NCBI GenBank assembly: GCA_958450365.1
Contig: CAUEEP010000901.1
Span: forward strand, 310,001-374,000
From: Mesorhabditis belari
Lineage: Eukaryota; Nematoda; Chromadorea; Rhabditida; Rhabditidae
Reading direction: 5' to 3'
DNA: 64,000 nucleotides
Program-made: the position numbers and the translations under genes
Shown: piece after piece, positions 9,301-19,031 of the stretch
Numbering within the stretch: the stretch's first letter is position 1
How the letters are laid out: each line of letters opens with the position of its first letter
Notes under the pieces: model-generated
The model's database searches: none
What the model was told of the DNA's origin: nothing
What the model saw: only the letters and a program-made list of their open reading frames with translations

Positions 9301-11954
9301 CTCGATTACTCTTGAATTCACTGACCGCAAACTGTCACTCCAACAGTCGCAACGACTGTCGTTGTTGTCATTGTTGCTATCGTTGTTCCAACAGTGGCCA
9401 CTCCAACAGTTGTCGGGGTGACGGTGGCAATAAGCGGTGTTGTCGTCGTTGTCATCACTGTGGTTAATGGTAAAGCTGTGGTTGAGCCGGCCAACTCTAG
9501 AATTTTTAGGGTTTTGAGATCAAAGTTGCTTCTGGAATGTTCGAAACTACTTAAAATCAACCTGTACAATTCGGGCCAGTAAAGTTCGCAGTACAAGTGC
9601 AAAGATAACTTCCCCAAATCGGATCACACGAGCCACCATTCTGGCACGGAGCCTCGGTAGCACAAATTGAGAAGTCTAAAGCTTTAGACTACTCTATAAC
9701 AAACAAGGGCAACAAACTCGTATCACATCTTGACCCAGTCCATCCCGGTAAACAGTAACAGCTTGCAGTGTATCCCGTCATTCCGCTTGGGCCCGAGTAC
9801 CAGGTCACTTCAAATATGAAAGCATATGAAACATATGAATATGAATATGAAAACTAACCCGAGCACATTCCATATAGACACATCGATGCGTTGCAGTATT
9901 GATTTGGAGCAATATCTATAATGGCTCTTTAAAAACTCTATTTATTCACACGAATAACGTGGTACAAAGCCCACAAGCACAGCCCGTCCCAAGTGTCGAC
10001 TGTATATGGAAAAGGAAAGTGCCAAGGATCTAGCCGGGATTGAACCCTCGAGCCGCTCGACTAAGGCCGACAAGGCTCTTAGCCAGTCGGCCTTGGTAGC
10101 GATGGCGCTTTGATGCAAAAACCTCTTAGTATACCTGCACATTGAACTCCCCAAGTCATCGGATATCCAGCTGAGGCCTGACATTGACAAGCATAACTCC
10201 CTGAACCGGACGCGTTCGCGCAAATCCCCGCCACACAAGGATTTGGGGTACAATAATCTGTAAATGATTTGAATTAACCTTTTTCTGGATTTTGGAAAGT
10301 TTAGATAAATAAGTTCTGGATAAATAAGTTCTCATACTCATCTCCTACAGTGACTCGGAAACTACTGTAGCGTCAAGTCTAGATAGGAAACGATATGTCG
10401 CCCAGGTTACGGTATTTTTGAGCGGAATTTGAATTTCCCGATGAACCCACCGGTCGCATCAAGCGCATCGCATTGTGCCCCACCCAACCCATCTGCACAT
10501 CCACATCTATACGTTGAACCGTAGTTGTAGCAAACCCCACCTTGCCCCAAGACGCAAGGACTGCTCGCACAGGCGTCCAACTCTGAAACGGATCTACTAT
10601 AGCTGCCTATACGGGCATTCTCTCAGCCATATTTTGACTAAAACTTCTTTAGAAGACTTTAGAATGTATTATAATTTGCTATTTAAAATTAGAAAAACAA
10701 AAAAATAAACTTGAACGCCACTACCGGGGTCGAACCCGGATCGTATGGGCTGCAGGCCGACCCGCTCCTCACTGCGCCACGGTGACACATATGCCATCCA
10801 AAGAAAAACCCACATAAGGCCGTGGTTTAAACGGTTTGGATGGTTTGAACGATATATCCCCAGCTCCAAAACAGTTAATTTGATGGTGCTTGTGCTCAAA
10901 AATAGAAACGCAATCCTTCTGGCAGAGCCACTTTCATTTTTAGTGCACCAAAAAGTGTGTGTTTATATGTTTTGAGAAGAGAAAGCAAATTCCACATACG
11001 TGTATCACAAAGTGCTCCCGTCCATCCCATATAGCATGAACAAGTATTGTTAATCGATACAACGGCTCCCGTTCCATCCGTGTAAATCATCGAGGAACAA
11101 CTGCCTTGGAAACATTTCGGCGCACTATCACCGTAACATTCTTTGCAATCTGAATTTGAATAAATCAACTTTAAAAGTTAAAAACTAAAGTAACGACGGG
11201 GGAAAAGAAAGATTTCTGGAGAGGGGATTGAACCCTCGACGTTTTGACGATGCTGGCCAAATGCTCTAACCACTGAGCTATCCACTACCTTCTTTCCAGA
11301 GAAGAAAAAGGAAATACAAGAGAAAAGAGAAAAGAAGAAAGAGAATGTTAAGTCAAACACGGGGTTTTTAGATAGTTTTAGAGGTAATGACCTATTTTTA
11401 CTAACAATAATTTTCAAAAAACATTGTCTAATTGTTGTGGAAGTTTTAATGAGAAAGCTGGGCGAATACAACAAAAACTCACATTCACATTGTGTCCCAA
11501 AAAACTCCGGTCCACATTGGCACAAATAAGTGCCCCATCCCGGAGTGCATGTGCCTCCATATAGACATGGATTAGTCGTGCAAAAATCGGTCGCCAAATC
11601 CGATTTTTGCACAAAGAAAAGAAGGATCTGAATGTAAAGTTGGACAAAATTGGTGGACAAAAGTTTTCCATTCTTTAGAGTAACAACTGGCAAAATAACA
11701 AGGCTGTAGGAGTAAGATGGCTTTGAAAAGCTATCTTACTTTGAAAAGCTATCTTACTCCAAAGCTATCTAACTTCAAAGCTATCTAACTCCAAAGCTAT
11801 CTAACTCCAAAGCTATCTAACTTCAAAGCTATCTAACTCCAAAGCTATCTTACTTCAAAGCTATCTTACTGCAGTGCTGCTGTACTTGAAAGTGATACTA
11901 AACTTTTAAACTCACCAAAAGCTTGAAGCAATAAGAGAATCGAAAGCCAATCAT
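392..11954 (-). CDS. EGAS-type protein: EGF modules plus DEG/ENaC sodium channel domain
   Basis: Probable ion channel subunit of the degenerin/ENaC family with extracellular EGF modules. 22 exons join in phase to 701 aa: 11954-11916, 11627-11483, 11149-11000, 10582-10451, 10257-10135, 9915-9859, 9807-9718, 9675-9562, 7759-7661, 7615-7550, 6718-6654, 5666-5512, 5452-5313, 5245-5177, 5129-5038, 4017-3922, 3836-3731, 2668-2612, 1782-1709, 1593-1534, 1467-1414, 514-392. The N terminus (MIGFRFSYCFKLLILLFFV) looks like a signal peptide. Exons 2-10 hold about seven EGF-like modules, all split by phase-1 introns. The channel part shows GNCFTFN, VFVHNNGEAIF, LGKPYGEC, CGCMDPRYPFP, GCSCPQPC and a C-terminal FLGNLGGILGVLCGISIVTF pore/TM2 segment, ending in TGA. 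The usual cytosolic N terminus and TM1 are not seen. Domain order fits the EGAS family of C. elegans (family knowledge); which paralogue is unknown. The weakest splice site is the acceptor at 5453. Confidence 0.88.
560..662. repeat. Pyrimidine-rich microsatellite
   Basis: Repeated 'ctgtacttttctct' and 'ctgtacttttgtct' units in the last intron of the channel gene. Confidence 0.85.
711..935. repeat. Dispersed repeat with four copies in the window
   Basis: A block of roughly 200 bp beginning 'tgactaaaactaccgtaacc' and ending near 'gtttgtgcacag...gacagacgtc' recurs at 25596-25745, at 28258-28450 and inverted at about 34620-34845. Three of these copies lie inside intron 2 of chemoreceptor copies, so it has spread partly by gene duplication. 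Confidence 0.75.
1116..1345 (-). repeat. SL1-RNA-derived repeat, copy 1
   Basis: The minus strand at 1137-1121 reads as the first 17 nt of SL1 (GGTTTAATTACCCAAGT). It is followed upstream (1148-1205) by a block resembling the upstream region of the SL RNA genes at 38.8 and 39.35 kb (shared 'gtgccaga'). The repeat continues to 1345 with 'cgggggtttt cagggtcgg'. Related copies lie at 6430-6640 (inverted) and 31465-31690. It sits inside the last intron of the channel gene and lacks a credible SL RNA body, so it is a pseudogene-derived repeat. Confidence 0.6.
2156..2420. repeat. Nested inverted repeat (foldback element)
   Basis: An inner hairpin with arms at about 2286-2340 and 2345-2398 is near perfect ('gatgttcgttgcacgaaata' and its complement). 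An outer pair ('gagctcgagcagagagcagc' against its complement at 2399-2419) encloses it. It lies in an intron of the channel gene. No coding capacity; probably a MITE. Confidence 0.75.
3381..3592. mobile_element. MITE family A, copy 1
   Basis: About 212 bp bounded by inverted ends 'cgtattctctctaatagtag' and 'attagagagaatacg'. A second copy at 61382-61603 shares the internal sequence ('cacatcgataggttttgata', 'gaggaatttaggcgacgct'). Inserted in an intron of the channel gene. Confidence 0.8.
3593..3700. repeat. Tandem repeat of 'tatagatta'
   Basis: About seven copies of 9-bp 'tatagatta' followed by 'gatagatta' variants, directly abutting the MITE at 3381-3592. Confidence 0.9.
4256..4987. mobile_element. 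Palindromic MITE family B, two degraded copies
   Basis: The ends 'taccgtaaatactgtaatag' and their complement recur here, with internal blocks 'gcgtagtctagctttgaacg' and 'tagccctgaatttcagct' also found in the complete copy at 42573-42841. Two partial copies flank a 4560-4690 block whose inverted copy lies at 7860-7975. Confidence 0.7.
5820..6200. mobile_element. Palindromic MITE family B with flanking inverted duplication of an exon edge
   Basis: Another family-B element spans about 5876-6200. Host sequence at 5680-5830, next to the exon ending at 5666, is present again inverted at about 6200-6375 ('tacccggtcttctattcgaa'), so the insertion is bracketed by an inverted duplication. Confidence 0.65.
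6430..6640 (+). repeat. SL1-RNA-derived repeat, copy 2 (inverted)
   Basis: This is the reverse complement of the block at about 1165-1345: it shares 'cggaatcgctctcc' and 'cgaaaacccctgggctt' with it. It carries no recognisable SL sequence. Confidence 0.5.
6807..7060. mobile_element. Solo mariner-like end
   Basis: 'ttaggttgatgcaaaagtct' at 6808 has the form of a mariner terminal repeat and is preceded by TA. No matching right end was found and the reading frame behind it has no recognisable transposase motif, so this is a remnant at best. Confidence 0.4.
7121..7186. repeat. Telomere-like hexamers arranged as a palindrome
   Basis: TCAGGC/TTAGGC-type hexamers run in one direction (7121-7147), then switch to the complementary TAGCCTGAGCC direction (7152-7185), giving a near-perfect palindrome. 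TTAGGC is the telomere repeat of C. elegans (established); here most units are TCAGGC. Confidence 0.85.
7860..8215. repeat. Duplicated hairpin-forming repeat
   Basis: The segment 'gaactcaaaatataataccc' with following 'atgcaaagttatgag' occurs at 7971 and 8133, with inverted partner sequence ('atattttgagttaattttga') between them. The left part (7860-7975) is an inverted copy of about 4560-4690. Intronic, probably MITE-derived. Confidence 0.65.
8571..8668. repeat. Minisatellite, 18-bp unit
   Basis: Five copies of 'gagatctttaagctctct' in the long intron (7760-9561) of the channel gene. Confidence 0.92.
9004..9222. repeat. Minisatellite, 11-bp unit
   Basis: About 20 copies of 'aatatcaagcc' with variable middle bases (ctc, atc, gtc, gac, gcc) in the same long intron. 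The length is not a multiple of a codon-based protein repeat and there are no splice sites to join it to the gene, so it is not treated as coding. Confidence 0.92.
9995..10125 (-). repeat. tRNA-derived (SINE-like) element, family 1
   Basis: The minus strand shows an A-box-like 'tggctaagagcct' and a B-box 'gggttcaatccc' about 60 nt apart, but no full cloverleaf. The same sequence with the same boxes is found at 15100-15235. It lies in an intron of the channel gene. Confidence 0.6.
10714..10788 (-). repeat. tRNA-Cys-like element (SINE head or pseudogene)
   Basis: The minus strand has 'gtggcgcagtgaggagcg' (A box), a CTGCAGC loop with a GCA-like anticodon, and 'gggttcgacccc' (B box). The acceptor stem does not pair well. 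A related copy on the plus strand is at 16045-16125. Confidence 0.55.
11214..11292 (-). repeat. tRNA-like element in intron
   Basis: The minus strand reads 'tagctcagtggttagagcat' (A box) and 'gggttcaatcccctctcc' (B box), but the acceptor and anticodon arms do not fold cleanly. It is probably a tRNA pseudogene or SINE head inside intron 2 of the channel gene. Confidence 0.5.
11731..11872. repeat. Minisatellite, 17-18 bp unit
   Basis: About eight copies of 'aagctatctaactccaa' or '...ttactt..' in the first intron of the channel gene. Confidence 0.9.
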
Positions 11955-12183
11955 TCAGCTTTCCTTTGAAGAATGGAGTTGTTTGTGAAAGAAATGTTTA
12001 AGAAAAGAAAAGTTCAAAAAAGAGCTTTTTTTTTCCCCTTTTTCAAGCTCGATTTCCCCTAGAAACCAGCAGATTTTAGACATTTTTAGTTTAAAAATAT
12101 TCTCTTTCTTAAAAATTTCTTCAACAATTCTCTATTCTCCGTTTTCGGTGATTCCTTTTCATTTCTATTTACGTCATTTAAGC
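11955..12183. other. Short region upstream of the channel gene
   Basis: About 230 bp between the start codon of the channel gene and a repeat shared with 20.3 kb. No TATA box or SL acceptor can be assigned with confidence. Confidence 0.4.
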
Positions 12184-12400
12184 CGTATCTATGACAGTCA
12201 ACATGAGAATTTTTGTGCTCTTTTCTGTTTATTTCCTTCTTTTAAAGGCAATAGAACAAGAGCATTTTAAGGCCAAAAATGAAGAATTCATTACACCGAA
12301 GAAATCGGTTTTCTTTCAAAAAATAAAAACTTTTGTGTTTACCTTGTTTTGTTAATGAAAAACTCAATAAACAACAACAACAAAAAAGAGGTTTTTTATT
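12184..12400. repeat. Left half of a repeat interrupted by the Tc3-like element
   Basis: 'tctatgacagtcaacatgag' through 'aactcaataaacaacaacaa' matches 20331-20540. In the 20-kb copy the sequence continues directly into what here lies at 13404 onward, so the transposon at 12427-13390 splits the repeat. 'aactcaataaacaacaacaa' is present on both sides of the insertion. Confidence 0.7.
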
Positions 12401-12426
12401 GTTAATTTTTGCTAATTTCTAGGTAA

Positions 12427-13390
12427 ATGGCACACGGAAAGCTGCTCGCGGATTATGAGAAAGGCTAGATTGATGCCCGTTTGAGGATTGGCGACTCAAT
12501 AAGGAAAATCGCAAAAAATTTGGGCCGATCCGACTCTGCCGTGCGAAATTATCTAAAGTCCGAGTTCATTTCTGCACCAAAGAAGAAGCCAGGACCAAAA
12601 CCAAAGCTTACACCGCGAGCTAGACGCCAAATTGTGAAAAACATCCACGGAAAAACGATCAATGAAGTGAAAACGGAACGGAAAATGGACGCTTCAAAGT
12701 CGACAATCTGGCGAGTCATCAAGGAAAACCCACAAATCGATCGACAATTATTGAACATGCAACCGGTCGTGAAGCTTTTGCACAAGAAAACCCGATTGGC
12801 GTTCGCCGAGGCTCATATGAAGCAGGATTGGTCTATGGTTGGAAAAGGCTTATATGGACCAGGGTTGGCTTAACCATCGACATCTCGATCGGCAATTGTT
12901 GAATAAGCGGTTGCTTTTGTTCAAGAAAAACTGATTGAAGATCGCCAAGGCTTATATGGACCAGGGTTGGCTTAACCATCGACATATCGATCGACAATTA
13001 TTGAACATGCAACCGGTCGTGAAGCTTTTGCACAAGAAAACCCGATTGGCGTTCGCCGAGGCTCATATGAAGCAGGATTGGTCTATGGTTGGAAAGGCGC
13101 TTATGTTTTATTATTTTTTTTTTTGCGTTTAGGTGATCTTTTCCGATGAGAAGAAATGGAATTGGGATGGTCCCGATGGCGTTGACTACTATTGGAGGGA
13201 TCTTCGACGATCTACGACGTGATCCAATGGTGTTTGGAACTCGAAACTTTGGCGGTGGTTCTGTGATGGTTTGGGCCGCCTTTTGTGCTGATGGAACGGT
13301 CGCTCTGAAGATGGTTTCGAATCGGATGACTAGATAGATATCTTGAACAATTGCTTGTTGCCTTTTTTGTTGACGTTGACTACTATTGGA
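12427..13390 (+). pseudogene. Tc3-like (Tc1/mariner superfamily) transposase, broken
   Basis: DNA transposase remnant. It opens with ATG at 12427 (MAHGKLLADYEKG), meets an in-frame TAG near 12463, and continues with a helix-turn-helix region (SIRKIAKNLGRSDSAVRNYL) and a second DNA-binding part (DASKSTIWRVIKE). A segment of about 110 bp (12738-12850) is repeated at 12987-13098, placing extra sequence before VIFSDEKKWNWDGPDG, which holds the first catalytic Asp. FGGGSVMVWAAF follows, then the frame ends. The second Asp and the Glu of the DDE triad are missing, so it cannot be active. The match to Tc3 is by motif order only. Confidence 0.85.
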
Positions 13391-13853
13391 GGGATGTGTT
13401 GTTATTGAAAAACTCAATAAACAACAACAACCAAAAAAAAGAGGCAGCCATCAGTTCAACTCAACTCAAATAACAACTTACAATGGTTTTCGAAAAAAGT
13501 GTCAACTTTTTGTAAGATTACCGTAAGCTGTCGTAAGCTGTCTTTTTGATCGAAACTATCTACTTTTTTTTGCGCATTTTGACAAAATCAAATGAAATAT
13601 AGATAAATTGAATCAAACTAATGATGAGATGACAATTCAGAGACGAAATTTGAGACCAAAAAAAGAAACAGCAAGCAATCCTATTTTCTTATTGCAAATA
13701 ATTATGCTAATACCTATTTTCCTTATTTTCCATTTCATTCCATCTTCTTTTTGTGATTGTTTTTTAAAGCTGGCGTGGTAAATAATTGTATCAAAAGTCG
13801 TTTTACTGAATAAAACGAGTTGAACTTGTTTCAAAACATTGCCAAGCCACTGC

Positions 13854-16662
13854 TCATGCCACTCTGATTGCACTTGTTGAAACTGCAAAGAAGAAAGTTT
13901 AAAAAACAAAAAAGATATAAATTTCTACCGTTTCGTGTCGGTTTTGGGATTCTCAGAAGGCTCTTGATATAAGCTCGATAATCACTGTTTGTATAGAGGA
14001 GAACGGTGATACTCATCGGACTCTGGATGATCGTGCAAAAACAAGAGGCATCGTTTAGGACTGAGCTTTGAAAAATTCGATGTTTTGGGGTGAAAATGCG
14101 AGAATTTTCAAAGCCAAACGCCTAGAAAGCAATTTTGCAAAAACGGAAAACATATTCGGAATCAGCGTGAAATTCTCATTTAGGCAGTTCCTACTCTTGC
14201 CTTTCTCTTGTTAGGAAAACTGGTGCCTTACTTGAAAACTTTTGAGTAGCACTACAGTAACACCGTAACCCAGTTGATCAATTTTACAGTAATCCTAGTC
14301 ACAAATACTTCGATTCACAGTAACTCAAGAGTGATCCTAAAGAGTAATACAGTGGCAGGGCTGTTCCAAGAGTTGGATCCTGGCCTGGCTACCTCCAGAA
14401 GGCCTGGTAAATATTGAGGATAAAAGCGATGATAAAGAGGCATAGGCTTACGTTAGCTGAAGCATGCTTTAGCATTGAGTCTCAACTCTGGAGGGACAAT
14501 AAATTGGTTAAAAAAGAACCTATTTCTTGGGAGTACGGTAGCCTTTTCGAAGGCGCAATGTTTAGGACCTCCACCAATTTATTGTCCCTCCAGACTTCTT
14601 TTTCCTGGCATATTCTAGCTTTTAAACCCCACTTTGAACAATCGGTATCTCAATATCCAAAACGAGACAACTCGCCAACCAGCAACATGGAATCAAATAA
14701 CAAATGACACAAGGAGAGATCTAAATTCAAAAATCTCAATCCATCTTTTGACCAACCTGTAACTGAACCCCAATCAAATATTTCTTGATCATTTGTGCAT
14801 TTTGTTGAGAGATCATTTTCGAAGTGATTTGAAAGATCATCATAAAACAAGAAGTGAAATTCCAGATCAATATAGCGATCATGAAAACCGAGACATATCT
14901 AAGAAACAACGATCCCCACATTTTTCCCTTGTCCACCAAATAGAGAGTGTCTGCGGTTTGTGGATCGTGTAAGCTGACGAATTGAGTGAAATTCTAAGAA
15001 TTTTGTTTATTACCAGTTGAATGATTACTCATAATTGAGTACTCAAAGGTTTCAGTCTGCAGTAAAGCCAGAGCAGATCAAGCGAGGCAAGACTGGACCA
15101 GATCTGGTAGATGAAAGAACCAATAATCTAGCCGGCAGGATTGAACCGTTGGCCTCCCGACTAAGATACAAGGCTCTTAGCCATTTGGTCTGTTTGTCAA
15201 AATGACATTTGTCAAAATGTATCGTGGCGTCTGAAAGTTGAACATGTCAAAGCCAAGCCATTCTTGGTCGGAGATTTCAAACTAATTGGTAGATTTGGTC
15301 TGGAATTTTGGTTTGGCTTGGCTTGGCCTGGAAAATCAGCCCTAGAAACAGTTCTGACCAAATCTAGGCTTGTTTTCTGTTTGATTCAGGACCTGGCTTC
15401 TTGTTTGACCTTTAAAACTCTGCTCACAATGAGAGCTTGACCCACAATAAGAAATTGCTTCGCATTTTCCACTGGATCTTGCTCAGTTATGATTCTAGAT
15501 TGCAGAAAGTTGACCGATGCAATTCCTTGAATGTAAAATAGTAGAATTAGAATAATGAAATGATTGCGCGAAAGTTTGAAACTAGTGCCATTTATCAGAA
15601 TGCTATTCGCACGAAAATATGACAAATGACCACATGATCCGAGCAGAACGCTCGCCAAAACGAAGCACAACCACTAAAATTTTGTTTTTATTTGATATTT
15701 TGGGGAAATAGCCCTTCTGGAGGGGAAATAGCCCTTTCTGGAGCACTGACGACTGCTTTGAATTCACCAGAAATGATATGTTTCCACTTATCAAAAGCAA
15801 AGTACGCAAATGTATCTTGATTTTAGTTATGTTTTTAATAATAAGATTACTTGTTGATAAAATGTTCGCAATCCAAAGATACTCGTTAAGAATCCATGGG
15901 TTGTTCCCATGTAACGTGGGGTGTATATCTTTGGACAACACAAAACGCACATGTAGAACTCGAAAATGGCGCTGATACTCTGAAAGGAACATTTCCAATT
16001 ATTCAACAGCTGGTTTTTCTTGGATATTTTGCGGCCAAGTCCCTCGTCGCCGTGGCGTACACGGGAGCGCGCTTCTCTGCAACCCACACGACCGGGATTC
16101 GACCCCCTGTAGTGCCACTGAACTTTAGTGTTTGAAATTTGTAGTTTAAATCGCACAACTAGATTATATTTTGACTTCATGTGCTGGTCAAAGTCAATTC
16201 AAAACGGACAGCGCTTTCTGTTTATCTAACTAGAAGTCGCGATGAACAGTTGGGCTGATGCGATTGGGAGATTGCGATTGGGAAATGAAATTGAGAAATG
16301 AAATTGCGAAATCAGGAACGCCAAAAGACGGTGGGAGATTTGTAAGCTCGTCAATGATGTCTCTTTGAAAGTTGTAAGATTGCAAGATCAAGCTTGAACC
16401 AGTTTCAAGCAGGCCAAAACTTACCTGGCCCAGGAATTTTGGTTTTCTGGCCTACGTAATACAACGTGAAGTTTGTCCATTTCTCATTTCTCACCAAATG
16501 AATCAACAAATGTATCCGATATTCGCCCATCTTCTTACTCGTTTTGAACAAAACCATATAAAGGCCAAAAGAATTGAGAAAAAAAGAGACAGGCCCCATA
16601 TAATGATAAATTTTTATCAAATTAAACGACGAATTTGAATAGTAATCGATTGAATCCGCCAT
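13854..16662 (-). CDS. Seven-transmembrane chemoreceptor, SRH/SRI type (copy 1)
   Basis: Nematode chemoreceptor of the Str superfamily, presumed chemosensory GPCR in sensory neurons. Seven exons, 336 aa, in phase throughout: 16662-16495, 15979-15851, 15673-15446, 14993-14757, 14720-14633, 14060-13929, 13882-13854. TM1 is GPVSFFLNSFGLYMVLFKTS followed by KKMGEYRIHLLIHL; TM2 exon ends RTFYQQ; TM3 contains SCGHLSYFRANSIL; TM5 exon ends KKYLIGVQLQ; TM6 exon carries CVICYLIP; TM7 contains QSPMSITVLLYTNSDYR. The exon pattern is identical in the other copies of this window. Introns hold a tRNA-Cys-like element and a SINE-like element. SRI is my first choice of subfamily, SRH second; no orthologue is claimed. 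The last exon is only nine codons. Confidence 0.8.
14487..14597. mobile_element. Small inverted-repeat element in intron
   Basis: 'ctggagggacaataaattgg' at 14489 and its complement ending at 14597 form about 24-bp inverted ends. A half copy lacking the right end is at 21033-21130. Lies between the TM6 and TM7 exons of chemoreceptor copy 1. Confidence 0.75.
15100..15235 (-). repeat. tRNA-derived (SINE-like) element, family 1, second copy
   Basis: Matches 9995-10125 in the stretch containing 'tctagccgg...attgaacc' and 'aaggctcttagcca'. Lies in intron 3 of chemoreceptor copy 1. Confidence 0.6.
16045..16125 (+). repeat. tRNA-Cys-like element, second copy
   Basis: Plus strand 'gtcgccgtggcgtacacggg', loop 'ctgcaac' and B box 'gggattcgacccc' align with 10714-10788. 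It lies in intron 1 of chemoreceptor copy 1. Confidence 0.55.
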
Positions 16663-16884
16663 TTATGAGTGAAAAATGAGTTTTGGGTAGAAAAGAAATG
16701 AATTGAATTGAAAGATCTTCGGGGAAAGATTTCAGATTTCAGCTGCACTTCGCTTAATGAACTCAAAAAAAAAATGAAAAGAAAATTGCGAACTCTGAAA
16801 GGCAATTAAAAAGTGTGCCCTACCGGAAATCTCGCTCAGTCTATACCATAAGTCAATTATGAGGAATTTTTTTTGAGCTGTCTT

Positions 16885-18450
16885 CGCACTCAGGTGTTCC
16901 TATTTGCGCAGATCACAACCTGCTTCCACATTTCTCTATCCCTTGCTATTGTCATCCAGTGTTTCCTATCTTGATGGTTCCTGGTTCGAAGTCTTCGACT
17001 TGCTTGTGCTGGTGGTGGTTGCACTCTATCGCCATCCTTTCTCTGACCGTCTCTGCCACTCTTGTGCTCCACCTCGTTGCTGGTCTTCCGATGGGCCTCT
17101 TCTGGTCTCGTGGTAGCCACTCTGTGATCCGTATCGTCCATCTGTCGTCTGTTCTTGTGCTTTCGCTTGCGGTGGTTGCTGGGGTCCATCTTGAGGTGGT
17201 TGCGGCATGCTTTGTCAGCTGCTCTTTGTTCCAGCTCTGTGGAGTTGGTGTTGTTCTTGACGTGGATCCTCATCTTGAGCAGCTCCTTGGTCGCGACTGA
17301 GATCCTCTGCTCTTTGGTCTGTGGCACACTGCACTTCTTCTCGCATTCCTTGAGGTTCTTGACCAGGATGTCGTAGTCTTCGTTGTGATCTCCCGATCGT
17401 TTCCAATCCTTATCCCTGAGGAGTTGTGGTAGTATCGAGAAGTCGTGGGCGAGCTTCTTCTCCTTTGGTGGTCGGTGGAGGATCTTCTTTGCCATTTGTT
17501 CGCTCAGCCTCACTTTTGCTCGCACGAGTCGATGGTCTGAGCCGGTGACGAAGGAGGGCACCACGCCGACGTCTAGAAGCGTCCATTTTCTGTTGGCGAG
17601 GATGTGGTCTATCTCGCACTTCGTCTGCCCGTTGGGTGAGCACCAGGTCCATCGTCTTGAAGTCTTCTTATTGAACTGAGAGTTCCCGTGCGTGAGTCTT
17701 GCTGACCATAGTAGCTCTTCCAGACGGTCGCTGTTGTCGTTGCGTGTGCCGAGTCCCAACTTTCCGACCCTTCCGGTGCCGCTGTTCCCGATGATCGTGT
17801 TGAACTCCGAGCTCCTGTCTTTCTTGAGTGTTGCTTCGAGGTCTTCGTAGAAGGCTTCTCGTTCGTCTTCCTCGGTTGCGGAGGTTGGAGCGTAGCAGCT
17901 GTAGACGGCGATGTCGCGGTTTCTCGGTGGCTTGAGGTGGAGGATGCGAGTCGTGGAGAGATGATCTCATGGCTGTCGACAAGTGGCACGATGTCCTTGT
18001 TGACCAGGAAGTCTACTCCTCCGATGTTCTTGTTGGTGACTTTGTGGCCGAGTATGAGCAGATCGCCGTTCGCCTGTGTCTTCGTGGAGTCATCTTTGGC
18101 CTTTGTTTCTTGGAGGGCGATGATGCCGAATTTGATCTTCTTGCTCATCTCATGGAGTGTAGTCTTATCAGCTTGCGAGGCGGCTGTCCTGGCGTTGAAA
18201 GTGCAGAGTCGGAGGCTTGGGCTTTGTCGTTGAGTTCCGTTCCTTGGTCCGTTGTCCGTATGGCATCCTGATGTCCCGAGATTGGATCGCCTCTCGGCCT
18301 TTGCTTGATCCCTCGATGCCGGAAGAGAGCAGGGAGGCCGTGCGGGGTACTGTGGCCGAAGTGTAGTTGTCGTAGCCGATGATACTCCAATGGCCGGGCT
18401 GGGGAACCCACAAAAGGGGAACCCAGCTCGGAGGGAAATCCCACAAAGTC
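16885..18450 (-). pseudogene. RTE-type non-LTR retrotransposon fragment
   Basis: The minus strand holds an apurinic endonuclease domain in several frames: LCTFNARTAAS, then MSKKIKFGIIALQETKAK (catalytic QETK), NKNIGGVDFLVNKDIV, and after a frame change WTWCSPNGQTKCEIDHILA and GSDHRLVRAKVRLS (the SDHR motif). The order fits the endonuclease of RTE-clade elements. Beyond it a basic linker leads to IARDREMWKQVVICANRNT, which resembles the extreme C terminus of such proteins. The reverse transcriptase between them is absent, so the element is internally deleted as well as frameshifted. GC content is visibly higher than in the flanks, a sign of different origin. Plus-strand reading frames here are shadows. 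Confidence 0.85.
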
Positions 18451-18544
18451 GAGCCCACGACTATCCCGCGCCGACGTTGCTTAACTTGGCAGATTGGACG
18501 GGATAGACCGCAGGCCCTTCCTCTTCTAGGCCCTAATTATGGGG

Positions 18545-18725
18545 AATGACTACCGTAAATACTGTAATAGTACTCAATGCCCATAATGACGGTGCGGAGT
18601 GTTGTGTAGTCTAGTTTTGGACGAGTTTTTCTCCACACTGGTTTATGCTACAATGCGCGCTTAGATATCAAAAAATAGCCCTGAATTTCAGCTATTTTTG
18701 ATACCAAATACGCATTTTTTGAAAG
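18545..18725. mobile_element. Palindromic MITE family B, left half
   Basis: 'taccgtaaatactgtaatag' at 18551 and the internal 'tagccctgaatttcagctat' match the complete copy at 42573-42841. The right end is missing. Confidence 0.7.
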
Positions 18726-18923
18726 TACGGGCGCTTTGAAAAAAATGAAATACTAAAAAACTTGTTTTCGAACATCGAACATCGAATCGAACAAAAGAAG
18801 AAGACATCTCGGATCCTTAACGCATAAAAGCATCGACGTGTCCAACTAAACCCCACAGAAATCTTCCCGTAAACCTTTCTGACAGAAGTTTCGTACAAAA
18901 GTACGCTCCGTGGGATACTCTGT

Positions 18924-19005
18924 GCAGCGATGTCCGAGTGGTTAAGGAGTTTGACTCGAAATCAAATGGGCTCTGCCCGCGTAGGTTCGAATCCTGCTCG
19001 CTGCG
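18924..19005 (+). tRNA. tRNA-Ser(CGA)
   Basis: 82 nt. The acceptor stem GCAGCGA pairs perfectly with TCGCTGC, discriminator G. The anticodon arm is TTTGA-CTCGAAA-TCAAA with CGA anticodon, followed by a long variable arm typical of serine tRNA and a TTCGAAT T-loop. Four copies of this 82-nt sequence occur in the window. Confidence 0.93.
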
Positions 19006-19031
19006 AATCCTTTTCCGGCCTGCAAGGGATG

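Noticed and set aside
16904..18271. Several long plus-strand frames in the GC-richer block
   Set aside because: They are antisense shadows of the RTE endonuclease coding sequence on the minus strand.
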